Shown here in pieces: positions 47,017 to 55,645 of a stretch of 64,000 nucleotides of DNA. The notes under the pieces are model-generated. The model saw only the letters and a program-made list of their open reading frames with translations. It was not told where the DNA came from and did no database searches. Within the stretch, counting starts at the first letter, position 1, and every line of letters begins with the position of its first letter. The DNA comes from Wolbachia pipientis (GTDB taxonomy: Bacteria > Pseudomonadota > Alphaproteobacteria > Rickettsiales > Anaplasmataceae). Where the stretch lies: NCBI GenBank assembly GCA_023052945.1, contig CP095495.1, forward strand, positions 1,364,001 to 1,428,000, written 5' to 3'. The position numbers and the translations under genes were made by a program.

Positions 47017-47183
47017 ACTTACCTCACAAAATTAGCTTTTCTAGCGCCAGACAAATTTCTTATGTTTACCTGCTGCTATTCAAGTCATGTGCGTTTTAGC
47101 ATAAGAAAGCAAGTCCTTTTCTTTTTATTTCATACACTTTAACCTAATATTAATATAATATGTGAGGATCTAAATATAAATAC

Positions 47184-48329
47184 TTAATTTATTAGAGATA
47201 TTATTTGACTATTTTTCCAATTTCTGTGCAAATGTCGATGTTCGTGCCACTTCAGCACTCCAGGGTAAAATACTAAAATGTGCTTTTCTAACTCGTGTAT
47301 TGAGTCTTTTTGCTCTAAATCATTTTTATAGTAAACGTTGTGTTCTGCTAAACCGTATCTTATGATCTTCTGATCGGTGTAATTTTCTACTTTGTAATCA
47401 TGTATAATGCTGAATCTTTCTAAAATTGGCTTGTGTTTTAAATTCCAATGTTGCTCAGATAGTTTGCTACTCCCTAGTAAAAATTTATCCCCTCTTTCCT
47501 CTACACTACTAACTGAAAAGCACGAATTTATTTCTCCTAACCTCCAACTGTCCGATAATACTATTTGTGCCTTAGCAAACTTTATTTCTGGTAATAAACT
47601 TTGTGGTAATGGATATAGTGCTTTTAAATTGTACCACTGATGACTCCTTTCATAGATGCCTTTGTAATCCTTTGTGTGAGTCTCTGTTTCTCCAAGTACT
47701 GCTACATCTAATCGATATATGTCATTACTAAATGTTTGTTCATAATGCTCTCTTAAATAGTTGTCTACAATCTCTACTAACGAACCTCTAGAACTGAAAA
47801 AATTTATTCTTCCAAACGATAACACTGGCCCATCTTTTTCAACCTTTCTACCTGAATAGTCTGATAGTAAGCTGCCAAATATACTCTCATCTAAAATAAA
47901 CCTATCAACGTTGTAATAATCGTTAAAAATCCTCATTAATCGCGATCTTGCTGGTAGTGATAGTTTTGCAAGTTCTACTACTGCATCTACAAAAAAGTCA
48001 TTTGGAACATCCCTTATCCCTATCTGCAGTTCAAAAAAATGTTTACCAGGTGGCTCTTCGATAATTGTAATATCTTCTATATTTGCCCATTTTAATGCTA
48101 TTTTCAGTGACGCCGGTGTTCCTCTTAAACGCTGAAATTTTATTCCTTCTTTTATCGCCTTTCTTTTATCTTTTACCCAGCGTAGAATTTCCCCCAATCC
48201 ATATTCTTCAACTAACCACGGCAATACTTCTTCTTTTAGGTTAAATTTAAACCCCCTTATACAACCAGGATCTACTTTATAATCGATTGCTTCTACTAGC
48301 GCTTTTTCCTGTTTTGTTGCATTTAGCAT
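47184..48329 (-). CDS. Phage tail protein I (baseplate wedge)
   Basis: 381 residues, homologue of 12331-13491. The N-terminal gpI part has NATKQEKALVEAIDYKVDP and RLRGTPASLKIALKWANIED; the long C-terminal part (ILGETE/VLGETETHTKDY, LLPEIKFAKAQIVL) is shared with the left copy only. Its start overlaps the J gene by one base. Confidence 0.85.
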   Translation of the reverse strand: MLNATKQEKALVEAIDYKVDPGCIRGFKFNLKEEVLPWLVEEYGLGEILRWVKDKRKAIKEGIKFQRLRGTPASLKIALKWANIEDITIIEEPPGKHFFELQIGIRDVPNDFFVDAVVELAKLSLPARSRLMRIFNDYYNVDRFILDESIFGSLLSDYSGRKVEKDGPVLSFGRINFFSSRGSLVEIVDNYLREHYEQTFSNDIYRLDVAVLGETETHTKDYKGIYERSHQWYNLKALYPLPQSLLPEIKFAKAQIVLSDSWRLGEINSCFSVSSVEERGDKFLLGSSKLSEQHWNLKHKPILERFSIIHDYKVENYTDQKIIRYGLAEHNVYYKNDLEQKDSIHELEKHILVFYPGVLKWHEHRHLHRNWKNSQIISLIN

Positions 48330-49129
48330 TAATTCAACTCAATCTTTAAATTTCTCAAATTTGCACACTCATTACCTAGCACCACAACATCCTCTTTTGG
48401 TTCTATTAATTCTACATTCTCTACACCCTCTACAAATAGATTCGCTATTATCCATGATCTTGTAACACTCCATCCCAACCTTCTACTTGCTTCAAACTTC
48501 TTAATGCACTGTTCCTTAATTTCCTCCTTTGATATTACAGAACTTATACTCATTCTGCTGTGAATATCTATTTCCGTAATATTGCAACCAATTACTGTTA
48601 TCGTATCTGTTAAAACCCTTATATCATCTCTAGTAACCTGCTTTTTTACAATTTCAAGTAGTTCTTCTGACACTATGCCAGTTGTGGATAATTGTGTTGA
48701 TAAGATTGAGATTTGTACTTTCCCTGGTATAGTTGATTCCACTAGTGCATCTTTTACTCTGCTATCTGCTGACAGTGCATGATATTTATAATATTCCTTA
48801 CTTCCTCCTGTTGACCAACCTGCTATTTTTGCTTTTACCCTCTTTCTAAATCTTTCATCCTCTTCTTCTTTTTCTCTCTCTACTCCATAAAATTCAGCTA
48901 AGTTATCAAGATCTTCTCCCGTTGCAAATTTAAGTAAATTACCCTTTACAGCTTCGTTTATCCTTTGTCTGAGTAAAAGTTCTCGCCATGCTGCTACCTC
49001 CAGAACTTTCATTGCTGGATCCGATTCTACTAATCCTGAAAAGGTTTCATCTCTACGGACTAACTCTTCTTTCATTCTCGAAAAGATTTCCTCATAGCTT
49101 AGCTTTTCAATAATATTAGATGTCTGCAT
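48329..49129 (-). CDS. Baseplate assembly protein J
   Basis: 266 residues, P2 gpJ type. It has LSYEEIFSRMKEELVRRDETF, AAWRELLLRQRINEAVKGNL, GEDLDNLAEFYGVE and, near the end, NVELIEPKEDVVVLGNECA. Three residues longer than the left copy, owing mainly to a short insertion (GGSKEYYKYHAL). It is spaced 2 bases from W, in the same operon. Confidence 0.9.
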   Translation of the reverse strand: MQTSNIIEKLSYEEIFSRMKEELVRRDETFSGLVESDPAMKVLEVAAWRELLLRQRINEAVKGNLLKFATGEDLDNLAEFYGVEREKEEEDERFRKRVKAKIAGWSTGGSKEYYKYHALSADSRVKDALVESTIPGKVQISILSTQLSTTGIVSEELLEIVKKQVTRDDIRVLTDTITVIGCNITEIDIHSRMSISSVISKEEIKEQCIKKFEASRRLGWSVTRSWIIANLFVEGVENVELIEPKEDVVVLGNECANLRNLKIELN

Positions 49130-49131
49130 TT

Positions 49132-49467
49132 CTAAACAACTACTCCACTAATATCTATGAATTTGCCTTCTGGAAGATAAATACCTTCGAGTACAAGAGT
49201 CATTTTTCCTTCTTTAACTTCAGCAATCTTTACTTTTTCTAACTTAAACCTCTTTTCCCATTTTTCCAAAGCTTCTGCTACTGCTGCGTAAATTTCTAAT
49301 GTAAAATCACGATTTATTGGCTTATCTACTAATTCAAATAATCGAGAACCATACTCTCTTCTCATAATACGTGATCCAATAGGAGTGGTCAGCATATCAA
49401 TTATCGATTGCTTTAAGTGCTCTATTCCTTCTAACGCTTTTCCTGTTTTAGCGTCCATTCCTTTCAT
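49132..49467 (-). CDS. Baseplate assembly protein W (gp25-like)
   Basis: 111 residues of the GPW/gp25 family: MKGMDAKTGK, LKQSIIDMLTTPIGSRIMRR, YGSRLFELVDKPINRDF. It lies 21 bases downstream of the PAAR gene, which is the ancestral arrangement lost in the left arm through the nuclease insertion. Confidence 0.9.
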   Translation of the reverse strand: MKGMDAKTGKALEGIEHLKQSIIDMLTTPIGSRIMRREYGSRLFELVDKPINRDFTLEIYAAVAEALEKWEKRFKLEKVKIAEVKEGKMTLVLEGIYLPEGKFIDISGVVV

Positions 49468-49488
49468 TTTTCGACTATTTTAATTTTT

Positions 49489-49743
49489 TTATTTTGAAAA
49501 CACACTTTGATTTTTACTTACTATTTGAAAACTACAGGATGCCACATCACCTGTTCTCGCTACACCAATACCATTTACAAATACGTTGTTTGATCCTTGC
49601 GTTACTGTTTCCCCAATAGTCAAGATGTCACCCTTACGACAAGCAGGTCTACCATTAACAAATACATCTTCACTCCCGCTCACACAGACATGAACCGGCA
49701 TACCTGTGCAATGATCTCCTATGCAAACAATTGCTTTACTCAT
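49489..49743 (-). CDS. PAAR-domain spike tip protein
   Basis: 84 residues: KAIVCIGDHCTGMPVHVC, VFVNGRPACRKGDILTIG, VFVNGIGVARTGDVASC. It is the tip of the injection needle, 5 bases after V. Four cysteines are at positions typical for PAAR metal or fold stabilisation. Confidence 0.9.
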   Translation of the reverse strand: MSKAIVCIGDHCTGMPVHVCVSGSEDVFVNGRPACRKGDILTIGETVTQGSNNVFVNGIGVARTGDVASCSFQIVSKNQSVFSK

Positions 49744-49748
49744 ATATA

Positions 49749-50213
49749 TTAATTCAAGTCTATTCTTCTTGCTTTTAATTTAATACTACCTTTTGTCATT
49801 TCTATACTCGATTCCCCAGCCTTCAGTGTTATTTTGTCTGCTACTTCAATCTCTAAATGATGCTTCTCTTTATCATATGTAAACTTTGTTCCATCTTGAA
49901 ATTTTACACTATTTATTTCTTTTTTATTCTCTGGAGCAGAGTACTTTTGTTGATATATTCCAGGAAGTACTACTCCTAAAGATAATTCTCCCAGCGGACA
50001 AAGTATAATAACTTGTTCATCGATATCTGGAGGACACCAATCTCTATCTTTTCCTGCTTTGCTTGTTATCCATGGCAGATAATCTGTTACAATATCTCCT
50101 ATTTTCACTCTTACCTTAGCTTCTTCATAATCTATTTCTTTTACCAATCCAATACGGATAATATTCGCTACTTTTCTCTGTAACTCTGCAATGGCAAAAT
50201 TATTTTCCAACAT
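49749..50213 (-). CDS. Baseplate spike protein V
   Basis: 154 residues. The OB-fold region has RIGLVKEIDYEEAKVRVKIG and LPWITSKAGKDRDWCPPDID; the beta-helical tip ends SSIEMTKGSIKLKARRIDLN. It forms the central spike together with PAAR. It overlaps the upstream gene by 14 bases, as in the left arm. Confidence 0.9.
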   Translation of the reverse strand: MLENNFAIAELQRKVANIIRIGLVKEIDYEEAKVRVKIGDIVTDYLPWITSKAGKDRDWCPPDIDEQVIILCPLGELSLGVVLPGIYQQKYSAPENKKEINSVKFQDGTKFTYDKEKHHLEIEVADKITLKAGESSIEMTKGSIKLKARRIDLN

Positions 50214-50682
50214 GCATTTCTCCCACTTCTATTTTATGTGGCTTAATTTTCCCCTCTTCCCATACTGATTTACCTAAATGAAGCTGATGACTCCAATCAA
50301 CCATCCACACCAAATATGCATCTAATTCGGGTCTAAATCCGTCAATTTCTGCAGAGATAAATTCTCCTGGTGAAACATTTTTCACGTTCCAAGTATTTTT
50401 ATTTACTACTTTCGCAATCTCAGCAGCTAATGTTCTGACAATAATAGGAGCATTTTCTATTGTGCTATCAATCACAATTCTTGCTTCAAATCTTGCTTTC
50501 AGCGCTAATTCCTCTGTTCCAGGATCTTTTCCCGATTCTAAACTCACAAGCTCTACAAATAACGCTGGCGCTAATAATTCTTTTCTTATTGCTGGATAAA
50601 TTTCACATGTCTGTATAGCCGGTATTTCTTCCTTCAGTGTGCTGCAAATTGCTTGATGTAAATCTTTCCAGAACTTTGTCAT
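50200..50682 (-). CDS. Conserved WO tail-operon protein
   Basis: 160 residues, homologue of 16436-16909 (EEIPAIQTCEIYPAIRK, VELVSLESGKDPGTEELAL, RPELDAYLVWMVDWSHQ). The family is not recognised. A tail terminator or completion function is suggested by its place between Z-like and spike genes. Confidence 0.6.
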   Translation of the reverse strand: MTKFWKDLHQAICSTLKEEIPAIQTCEIYPAIRKELLAPALFVELVSLESGKDPGTEELALKARFEARIVIDSTIENAPIIVRTLAAEIAKVVNKNTWNVKNVSPGEFISAEIDGFRPELDAYLVWMVDWSHQLHLGKSVWEEGKIKPHKIEVGEMHVGK

Positions 50683-50691
50683 GCATATAAT

Positions 50692-51195
50692 TTAACTCAT
50701 ATAATGTATAAAATATTTTTCAAATACCTTTTCAACTTCATAATTAACAAGATTCCCTATTATCCTTGAAGCCTCAGGTTCTAGTGGCAACTTAACTTCC
50801 TTTATTGGCAATGCTGCCCTTCCTTCACGTTTAAACATACCGCTATTTCCTTTTAGCATAACTGCTGCAAATCCTCCTATAAACTCATGCTTTCCTACTT
50901 TCGATCCTCTTCTTGTTTTTTGTATTTTGCCAATTGTCGATGCTCTAATGTCATAGAGATTTGCTCTAATTAACACGTCTAATCTGCTAGTTTTCGCCTT
51001 AAAAATTCTTAGCCTTCTTCTCATTATCGTCAATTTTATCTTCTTTTCCTCACTGATTTCCTTAGCTGCTTGCGCTTTTAACCATAGTGCCGTTTTGTTT
51101 AACGCTTTTATAGCTGCCAGTTTTATTTTCTGCTCTTTTCTTTCAATATTGGAGATTATTTCATTAATATTGTTACTAATTTTAATATCAAACAC
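50692..51195 (-). CDS. Minor tail protein Z-like
   Basis: 167 residues. The helical basic N terminus (IKLAAIKALNKTALWLKAQAA) and PIKEVKLPLEPEA fit the GPZ family. The protein differs considerably from the left copy, more than neighbouring genes do. It overlaps the head-tail joining gene by 8 bases. Confidence 0.7.
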   Translation of the reverse strand: MFDIKISNNINEIISNIERKEQKIKLAAIKALNKTALWLKAQAAKEISEEKKIKLTIMRRRLRIFKAKTSRLDVLIRANLYDIRASTIGKIQKTRRGSKVGKHEFIGGFAAVMLKGNSGMFKREGRAALPIKEVKLPLEPEASRIIGNLVNYEVEKVFEKYFIHYMS

Positions 51196-51499
51196 TTTCT
51201 ATTGCTTCAATTTTCCATATTTCACTCGAAGAATCTTTTAACGGTGGTTCAAAAATCTTGTAGAACCTTTTTTCAATCTTGATATAATCACCTGTGCTAA
51301 AGGAAGTAACGTCCTGATCACGTATTTCTATAGAAGCAATTTGCTGAGTTAATGCTCCATCTGCACCTAGAGAGTACGTAGTCTCAGGACGTTTAATTAG
51401 CACTTTTATTTTTCGAATCGCCTCCTTATTTTTATTACAGTATATGGCTTCCACTCCTAAATGCTCAAAACAATCTTCCAATAGTTTTCCTATATTCAT
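51188..51499 (-). CDS. Head-tail joining protein (lambda FII-like)
   Basis: 103 residues; LLEDCFEHLGVEAIYCNK, FSTGDYIKIEKRFYKIFEPP. It links the capsid gene (sharing the base at 51499) to the tail genes, consistent with a connector. Remote similarity to the lambda FII group is the basis of the name. Confidence 0.65.
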   Translation of the reverse strand: MNIGKLLEDCFEHLGVEAIYCNKNKEAIRKIKVLIKRPETTYSLGADGALTQQIASIEIRDQDVTSFSTGDYIKIEKRFYKIFEPPLKDSSSEIWKIEAIESV

Positions 51500-52503
51500 C
51501 AGCTAGAACTAATTTTTACTAGCACTCCAGGTCTGTGGCACATTGGCAGAGGATTTGACTGCGTATGTAAATCAGTCCCTCTATCAAACCTCCTTGGCTC
51601 TTGTTTTGCATAGAGTGGCTGTCCAAGAGTGTTTACTGTCTCATTAAAGTCTGCTGGTGCAAAATATGTTGTAAATGTGCTTGCTGTTCCTAGTGGAAAA
51701 CAATGCCCTGTATCTTTCTCAATGAATCTTCTCACGGTTCCTTCAGGATCAGTTGCTTGTCCTCTATATTCCTCAAATGTGATTCCACAGAACGTAAATC
51801 CTGACCTCATATCATTCCTTAGTGCTGCACCTTCTTGCCATCTTTCATATGCTTCTTTTACTTTAGTATGAGAAGTGAGTGCATCAAAAAACTCAGGGCT
51901 TACCAGTGCATGAATTCCAGTCATATATTCACCACTTAGATTATCTTCTATATGCCGGAGTACTTCCAGACACTTACGCTTGACATCTGTTGTTGCTGTT
52001 CCTAGTGCAAAATTTACTACTTTTGGTGTGATTTCAAATTCGTTGTATAGATTTAATAGCTCTGACCCATCTGCGTCCAGAATAATCCCTTTCAGCGCTC
52101 CCATACGCAAATGCTCTAATGTTATTGCGTGTTTGTTTCTCATTAGCTGTAAATGGTCAGTTATTACGTCTGCCAGCGCTTTCAGTTCACTTTCTGATCC
52201 AAATGCCCTTATTCCCTGTACTTCCTCTGGTAACACTACATCATCATGCGGAATGTGCGGAATCGTAAATGTTCTTACCTTTCTTTTTCCTCTTTTTCCT
52301 ACTGTTGCTGGTGCTCCGGGTAACTGCGTTGGTAGTAAACTTAATACTCCATTTTGCTCTTCTATGGTAATATGTCTAAATCTTACTGATCTACTTGGAA
52401 ACAAATTTAAATTTTCAATTCGTCCATAATTTATCGGCAATATATTTATCGCATTTGTTAGTGCCGTCATGCTAAATGCTGTATTTGTAAATGGATTTTG
52501 CAT
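51499..52503 (-). CDS. Major capsid protein (lambda gpE family)
   Basis: 334 residues, the usual length of the phage capsid E family. It has FPSRSVRFRHITIEEQNGVLSL, FTIPHIPHDDVVLPEEVQGI, ITLEHLRMGALKGIILDADG and GITFEEYRGQ. It forms the icosahedral shell. It follows the decoration protein gene by 36 bases. There is no counterpart in the left arm. Confidence 0.9.
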   Translation of the reverse strand: MQNPFTNTAFSMTALTNAINILPINYGRIENLNLFPSRSVRFRHITIEEQNGVLSLLPTQLPGAPATVGKRGKRKVRTFTIPHIPHDDVVLPEEVQGIRAFGSESELKALADVITDHLQLMRNKHAITLEHLRMGALKGIILDADGSELLNLYNEFEITPKVVNFALGTATTDVKRKCLEVLRHIEDNLSGEYMTGIHALVSPEFFDALTSHTKVKEAYERWQEGAALRNDMRSGFTFCGITFEEYRGQATDPEGTVRRFIEKDTGHCFPLGTASTFTTYFAPADFNETVNTLGQPLYAKQEPRRFDRGTDLHTQSNPLPMCHRPGVLVKISSS

Positions 52504-52539
52504 TTTTCTTTTCCCCCTTTTGTGTTTTTAATAGTTTTT

Positions 52540-52914
52540 TTAAGCTCCCTTGCGGATGATGATCCCTCGTCCTTCAAGCTGCTTTATTGCTGCATTTTTC
52601 TGCTCTTCAGTGATATTTGCTGGCCACACAACTGCATGATCTGCTAGCATTGCACTGCGAGTAATAATTACTCCTTTCATATCAGAATCTTTGCTATGTA
52701 TATCGGTTGTAATTACTCCTACTGCTGTTTGTGTGCCGTCTGTTCCAGTGGGGTTCAGCACTCTAATAAAACCATCATCTGTCTTCTTGGCAACTACTGT
52801 ACCAAGTTTAATATTTTGACCTTTCGCTACAGTTATTTGGTCTCTTGAATATAGACTTGATGCTTCATACTTTAATAAGTCACCTAGATTATTTTGTTCG
52901 CTTATACAACTCAT
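52540..52914 (-). CDS. Head decoration protein (lambda gpD-like)
   Basis: 124 residues. The fold pattern YSRDQITVAKGQNIKLGTVVA, RVLNPTGTDGTQTAVGVI and ITRSAMLADHAVVWP is characteristic of gpD/head-decoration proteins that stabilise the expanded capsid. It lies between the capsid and protease genes. Confidence 0.85.
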   Translation of the reverse strand: MSCISEQNNLGDLLKYEASSLYSRDQITVAKGQNIKLGTVVAKKTDDGFIRVLNPTGTDGTQTAVGVITTDIHSKDSDMKGVIITRSAMLADHAVVWPANITEEQKNAAIKQLEGRGIIIRKGA

Positions 52915-52981
52915 AAATTTCTCTCCTTAACTGCTTACTGCCGCTTTTATCAATGCTATATACGGCGGTTATAAAAATACT

Positions 52982-54013
52982 TTAACTCCAACGACTTCTT
53001 GCTACCTGTATCATTAAATCTTCTCCTGAATTCTGTGATATTGCACTCAGTATCTCTGTCTTCTTCGTTCGCTCTGCTAGCAGTTCCATTAAAACTTCCC
53101 TGGCTTGCTCAACACTTACGCTTTGCTCAATAAATTCTCCTATCTTTTCTGGCATCTTTGATATATTACATAATCTTATTATCTCTAAAATTTCTCTACG
53201 ACAGTTCTCGTAGCCTTCCTCAGTTAACTCATTAGTTGTCATACTAACACTCCTACTTTTATGATTATTGATAAATTCAAAAAATGTTGTAACTCCATCT
53301 GCAACACCTATTTCTACTGCTTTCTCCCCAAAATATAGACCTGCTTCTGTTGATCGAATCTTTTCAATTGAAAGACCTCTGTTCCTTGCTATTAGCTGCA
53401 AAAACATTTCATATAGTCGGCCTACTTCTTTTTGTAAGCTTTCTAAACTTTCAGACGTCATTGGCTCATGCGGGTTTAAATCATTCTTTCGACTTCCAGC
53501 AAAGATTGTGGTATACTTAATACCTTGCCTTTCATCAAACCTACTTTGATCTATGTGACTTGCTATTACTCCTATACTTCCTACTCCTGAAGTTCTACTC
53601 ACAAATACCTTTTCAGCGCTAGAGGCTATAGCGTACGCAGCAGAATATGCATCATCATTTGCTATTGCAATAATTCTCTTTTTTGTTCTTGATTCATAAA
53701 TAAAATCAGCTAGGTCAAAGACACCGTTTACTTCCCCTCCTGGACTGTCTATGTCAAGTAGAATCGTCTCTATGCTTTTATCTTCTAAAGCGCTCTCTAT
53801 CTCTTCATGAATGTTTTCATACGAAGTCATATCTAAAATATGATCAAAAGCTTCTGTTTTTTTTGTCAAAACTCCATAAATACGTATTATTGCTATTCCT
53901 TTTGGGTTTATATGAAAATGCTTTAAGTTCTTAAAGATAGGTTGTTTGCTGTTATATAATGATAGTAGTTCAAAGCTTCTTCTCTCTACCATTACTGGTT
54001 TATTTATCCACAC
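52982..54013 (-). CDS. S49 (SppA/ClpP-like) capsid maturation protease
   Basis: About 343 residues. A GTG start at 54013 is preferred because a strong GGGGAGGAAG site sits just before it; an upstream in-frame ATG at 54073 lies deep in the portal gene. Motifs: LLDIDSPGGEVNGVFDLADF (oxyanion region), DDAYSAAYAIASSAEKVFVS (Ser nucleophile in the ASAAY-like turn) and SGVGSIGVIASH. The catalytic Lys should lie in RQGIKYTTIFAG. It matures the prohead. The C-terminal ~80 residues may serve as a scaffold. Confidence 0.9.
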   Translation of the reverse strand: MWINKPVMVERRSFELLSLYNSKQPIFKNLKHFHINPKGIAIIRIYGVLTKKTEAFDHILDMTSYENIHEEIESALEDKSIETILLDIDSPGGEVNGVFDLADFIYESRTKKRIIAIANDDAYSAAYAIASSAEKVFVSRTSGVGSIGVIASHIDQSRFDERQGIKYTTIFAGSRKNDLNPHEPMTSESLESLQKEVGRLYEMFLQLIARNRGLSIEKIRSTEAGLYFGEKAVEIGVADGVTTFFEFINNHKSRSVSMTTNELTEEGYENCRREILEIIRLCNISKMPEKIGEFIEQSVSVEQAREVLMELLAERTKKTEILSAISQNSGEDLMIQVARSRWS

Positions 54014-55421
54014 CACTTCCTCCCCTTTTATGATTAACATCAGAATCGAAACAAAGTCCAAAAGAATTAGCACGCTTTTGATCTTCTGCTATTTCTTGAT
54101 CTATTTCTTCAACATCGTAACCCATTTCTGATACTACTTCCGATCGACTCTTAAATCCATTTCTTACTGCCATTTGCTGTGCTTGCTGATCTTTCAGTGG
54201 ATCCACCCAATCAAATCCCTGTGGTATCCATTTTACATCTTTAAATACTTGATTATCTGTTGTAGAAAGCTCTCCAGATAAAGTGGCAAGTTCTAGCCAT
54301 CTACTCCATACTGGTCTGCAAAATTGGAATACCATAATGTTATGTTGCAGCATAGCGCATCTACGACGAAACTCTATTAATCCTGCTCTGATTGATGAAT
54401 AATTAACACCGGTTAAATCTCCTGTTAGTTGTTCGTATGTTATCCCTGTGCCTATTGCTATTGCCCTCAGTTGCTGTCTCATGAATGCTTCATAGCTTCC
54501 TCCTACATCTGATGGTTCTGAAAATTTTATGTCCTCACCTGGGTCTAAAAGCTGCATTGTTCCAGGTTCCAGTCCAGATAGTGCTACTCCTTGCTCATTA
54601 CTTTCACCTTCTCCTAAAATATTTGCCTCAGGATCGAGTCTTGTAATAAATCCCGCAAACATTGCTGCTGTTTTCTTTCTTACCAGCTCTGCATCATCGT
54701 ATTGATCAAGTTCATAGAGCTTTAGCAGTATACTAGAAAGCCAAGGTTCTCCTCTAATTTGTCCAGGTCTTAAAGGTTTATAGATATGTAAAACATCATT
54801 TGCCGGTACTCTAACTGATTCTCCAAACGAACCTTCACCTGGGTGCTCTCTAAATAAGTAATAAGCTTCTCTTTGACCAAGTCGGTTAAATTCAATACCA
54901 CTACGAATAATATTGCCGTTTGCAAGAGTCTGATTGCTTTTGTTATCTAAATGCTCTGATTCCAATACTTGAAGTTGCAATGGTACAGAAAATCCATCTT
55001 CGAGTTTACGATTTCGGAGGCGTACAAAACACTCTCCACCTTCTATCATGCTCCTACATACCAGAGCTTGTAATCCATAAAAATCACTTACTCCGCTACT
55101 GTCTGCTTCATCTGTCCATTTTAGCCATAATTCTTGTACTTTCTTTCGAAATTCTCCATCTCTTGCTTTTGATTGCGGTTTTATTCCTGTTCCAATAGAG
55201 TTACTTACTATCGTATCAATTATATTTGCAGCGTAAGGATTTTTTCTCACCATATCACGTGATCTACTACGTAAAGTTTCAAGGTTTTGAGACAGCAAAT
55301 TGTTTATACTTCCTAACTCTGGTTGAAAGTGAAAAAATCTTCTTCCTGAGCCTGCTGCATCCCACGCTGAGCTTTTTATCTTTGGTTTGTTAAATAATTG
55401 CTTGAAGGTTTTTAGCAGCAT
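54000..55421 (-). CDS. Portal protein (lambda gpB-like)
   Basis: 473 residues. Characteristic of the lambda portal family: RSRDMVRKNPYAANIIDTIV, GTGIKPQSKARDGEFRKKVQ, GGECFVRLRNRKLEDG, VLHIYKPLRPGQIRGEPWL, GTGITYEQLTGDLTGVNYSS. It forms the dodecameric DNA gate. It overlaps the gpW gene by 10 bases and the protease start by 14 bases. Confidence 0.93.
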   Translation of the reverse strand: MLLKTFKQLFNKPKIKSSAWDAAGSGRRFFHFQPELGSINNLLSQNLETLRSRSRDMVRKNPYAANIIDTIVSNSIGTGIKPQSKARDGEFRKKVQELWLKWTDEADSSGVSDFYGLQALVCRSMIEGGECFVRLRNRKLEDGFSVPLQLQVLESEHLDNKSNQTLANGNIIRSGIEFNRLGQREAYYLFREHPGEGSFGESVRVPANDVLHIYKPLRPGQIRGEPWLSSILLKLYELDQYDDAELVRKKTAAMFAGFITRLDPEANILGEGESNEQGVALSGLEPGTMQLLDPGEDIKFSEPSDVGGSYEAFMRQQLRAIAIGTGITYEQLTGDLTGVNYSSIRAGLIEFRRRCAMLQHNIMVFQFCRPVWSRWLELATLSGELSTTDNQVFKDVKWIPQGFDWVDPLKDQQAQQMAVRNGFKSRSEVVSEMGYDVEEIDQEIAEDQKRANSFGLCFDSDVNHKRGGSGVDK

Positions 55422-55645
55422 TTATAAAATTCCTTTACTCGTTGAAAAAACAATTTTCCTCTTTGGCTCATGCCTGCAACTTTTAACTCAGCCTTAATTC
55501 GTTGTCTTAAATTCAATAAATCATTTATTTGAACTTCCCCGTACCGCACAACATGGTCACCATATGCAATTGATACTACTCTTTCTCCACTTTGTAACTT
55601 TTGTATTGCTTGCTCAACTTTTGCTAAATATTCTTGATCGTACAT
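55412..55645 (-). CDS. Head-tail connector gpW
   Basis: 77 residues, the length of lambda gpW. It has QEYLAKVEQAIQKLQSGERV, VVRYGEVQINDLLNLRQRI, and a basic C terminus. It seals the portal after packaging. It lies directly after the terminase stop and overlaps the portal start. Confidence 0.88.
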   Translation of the reverse strand: MYDQEYLAKVEQAIQKLQSGERVVSIAYGDHVVRYGEVQINDLLNLRQRIKAELKVAGMSQRGKLFFQRVKEFYKCC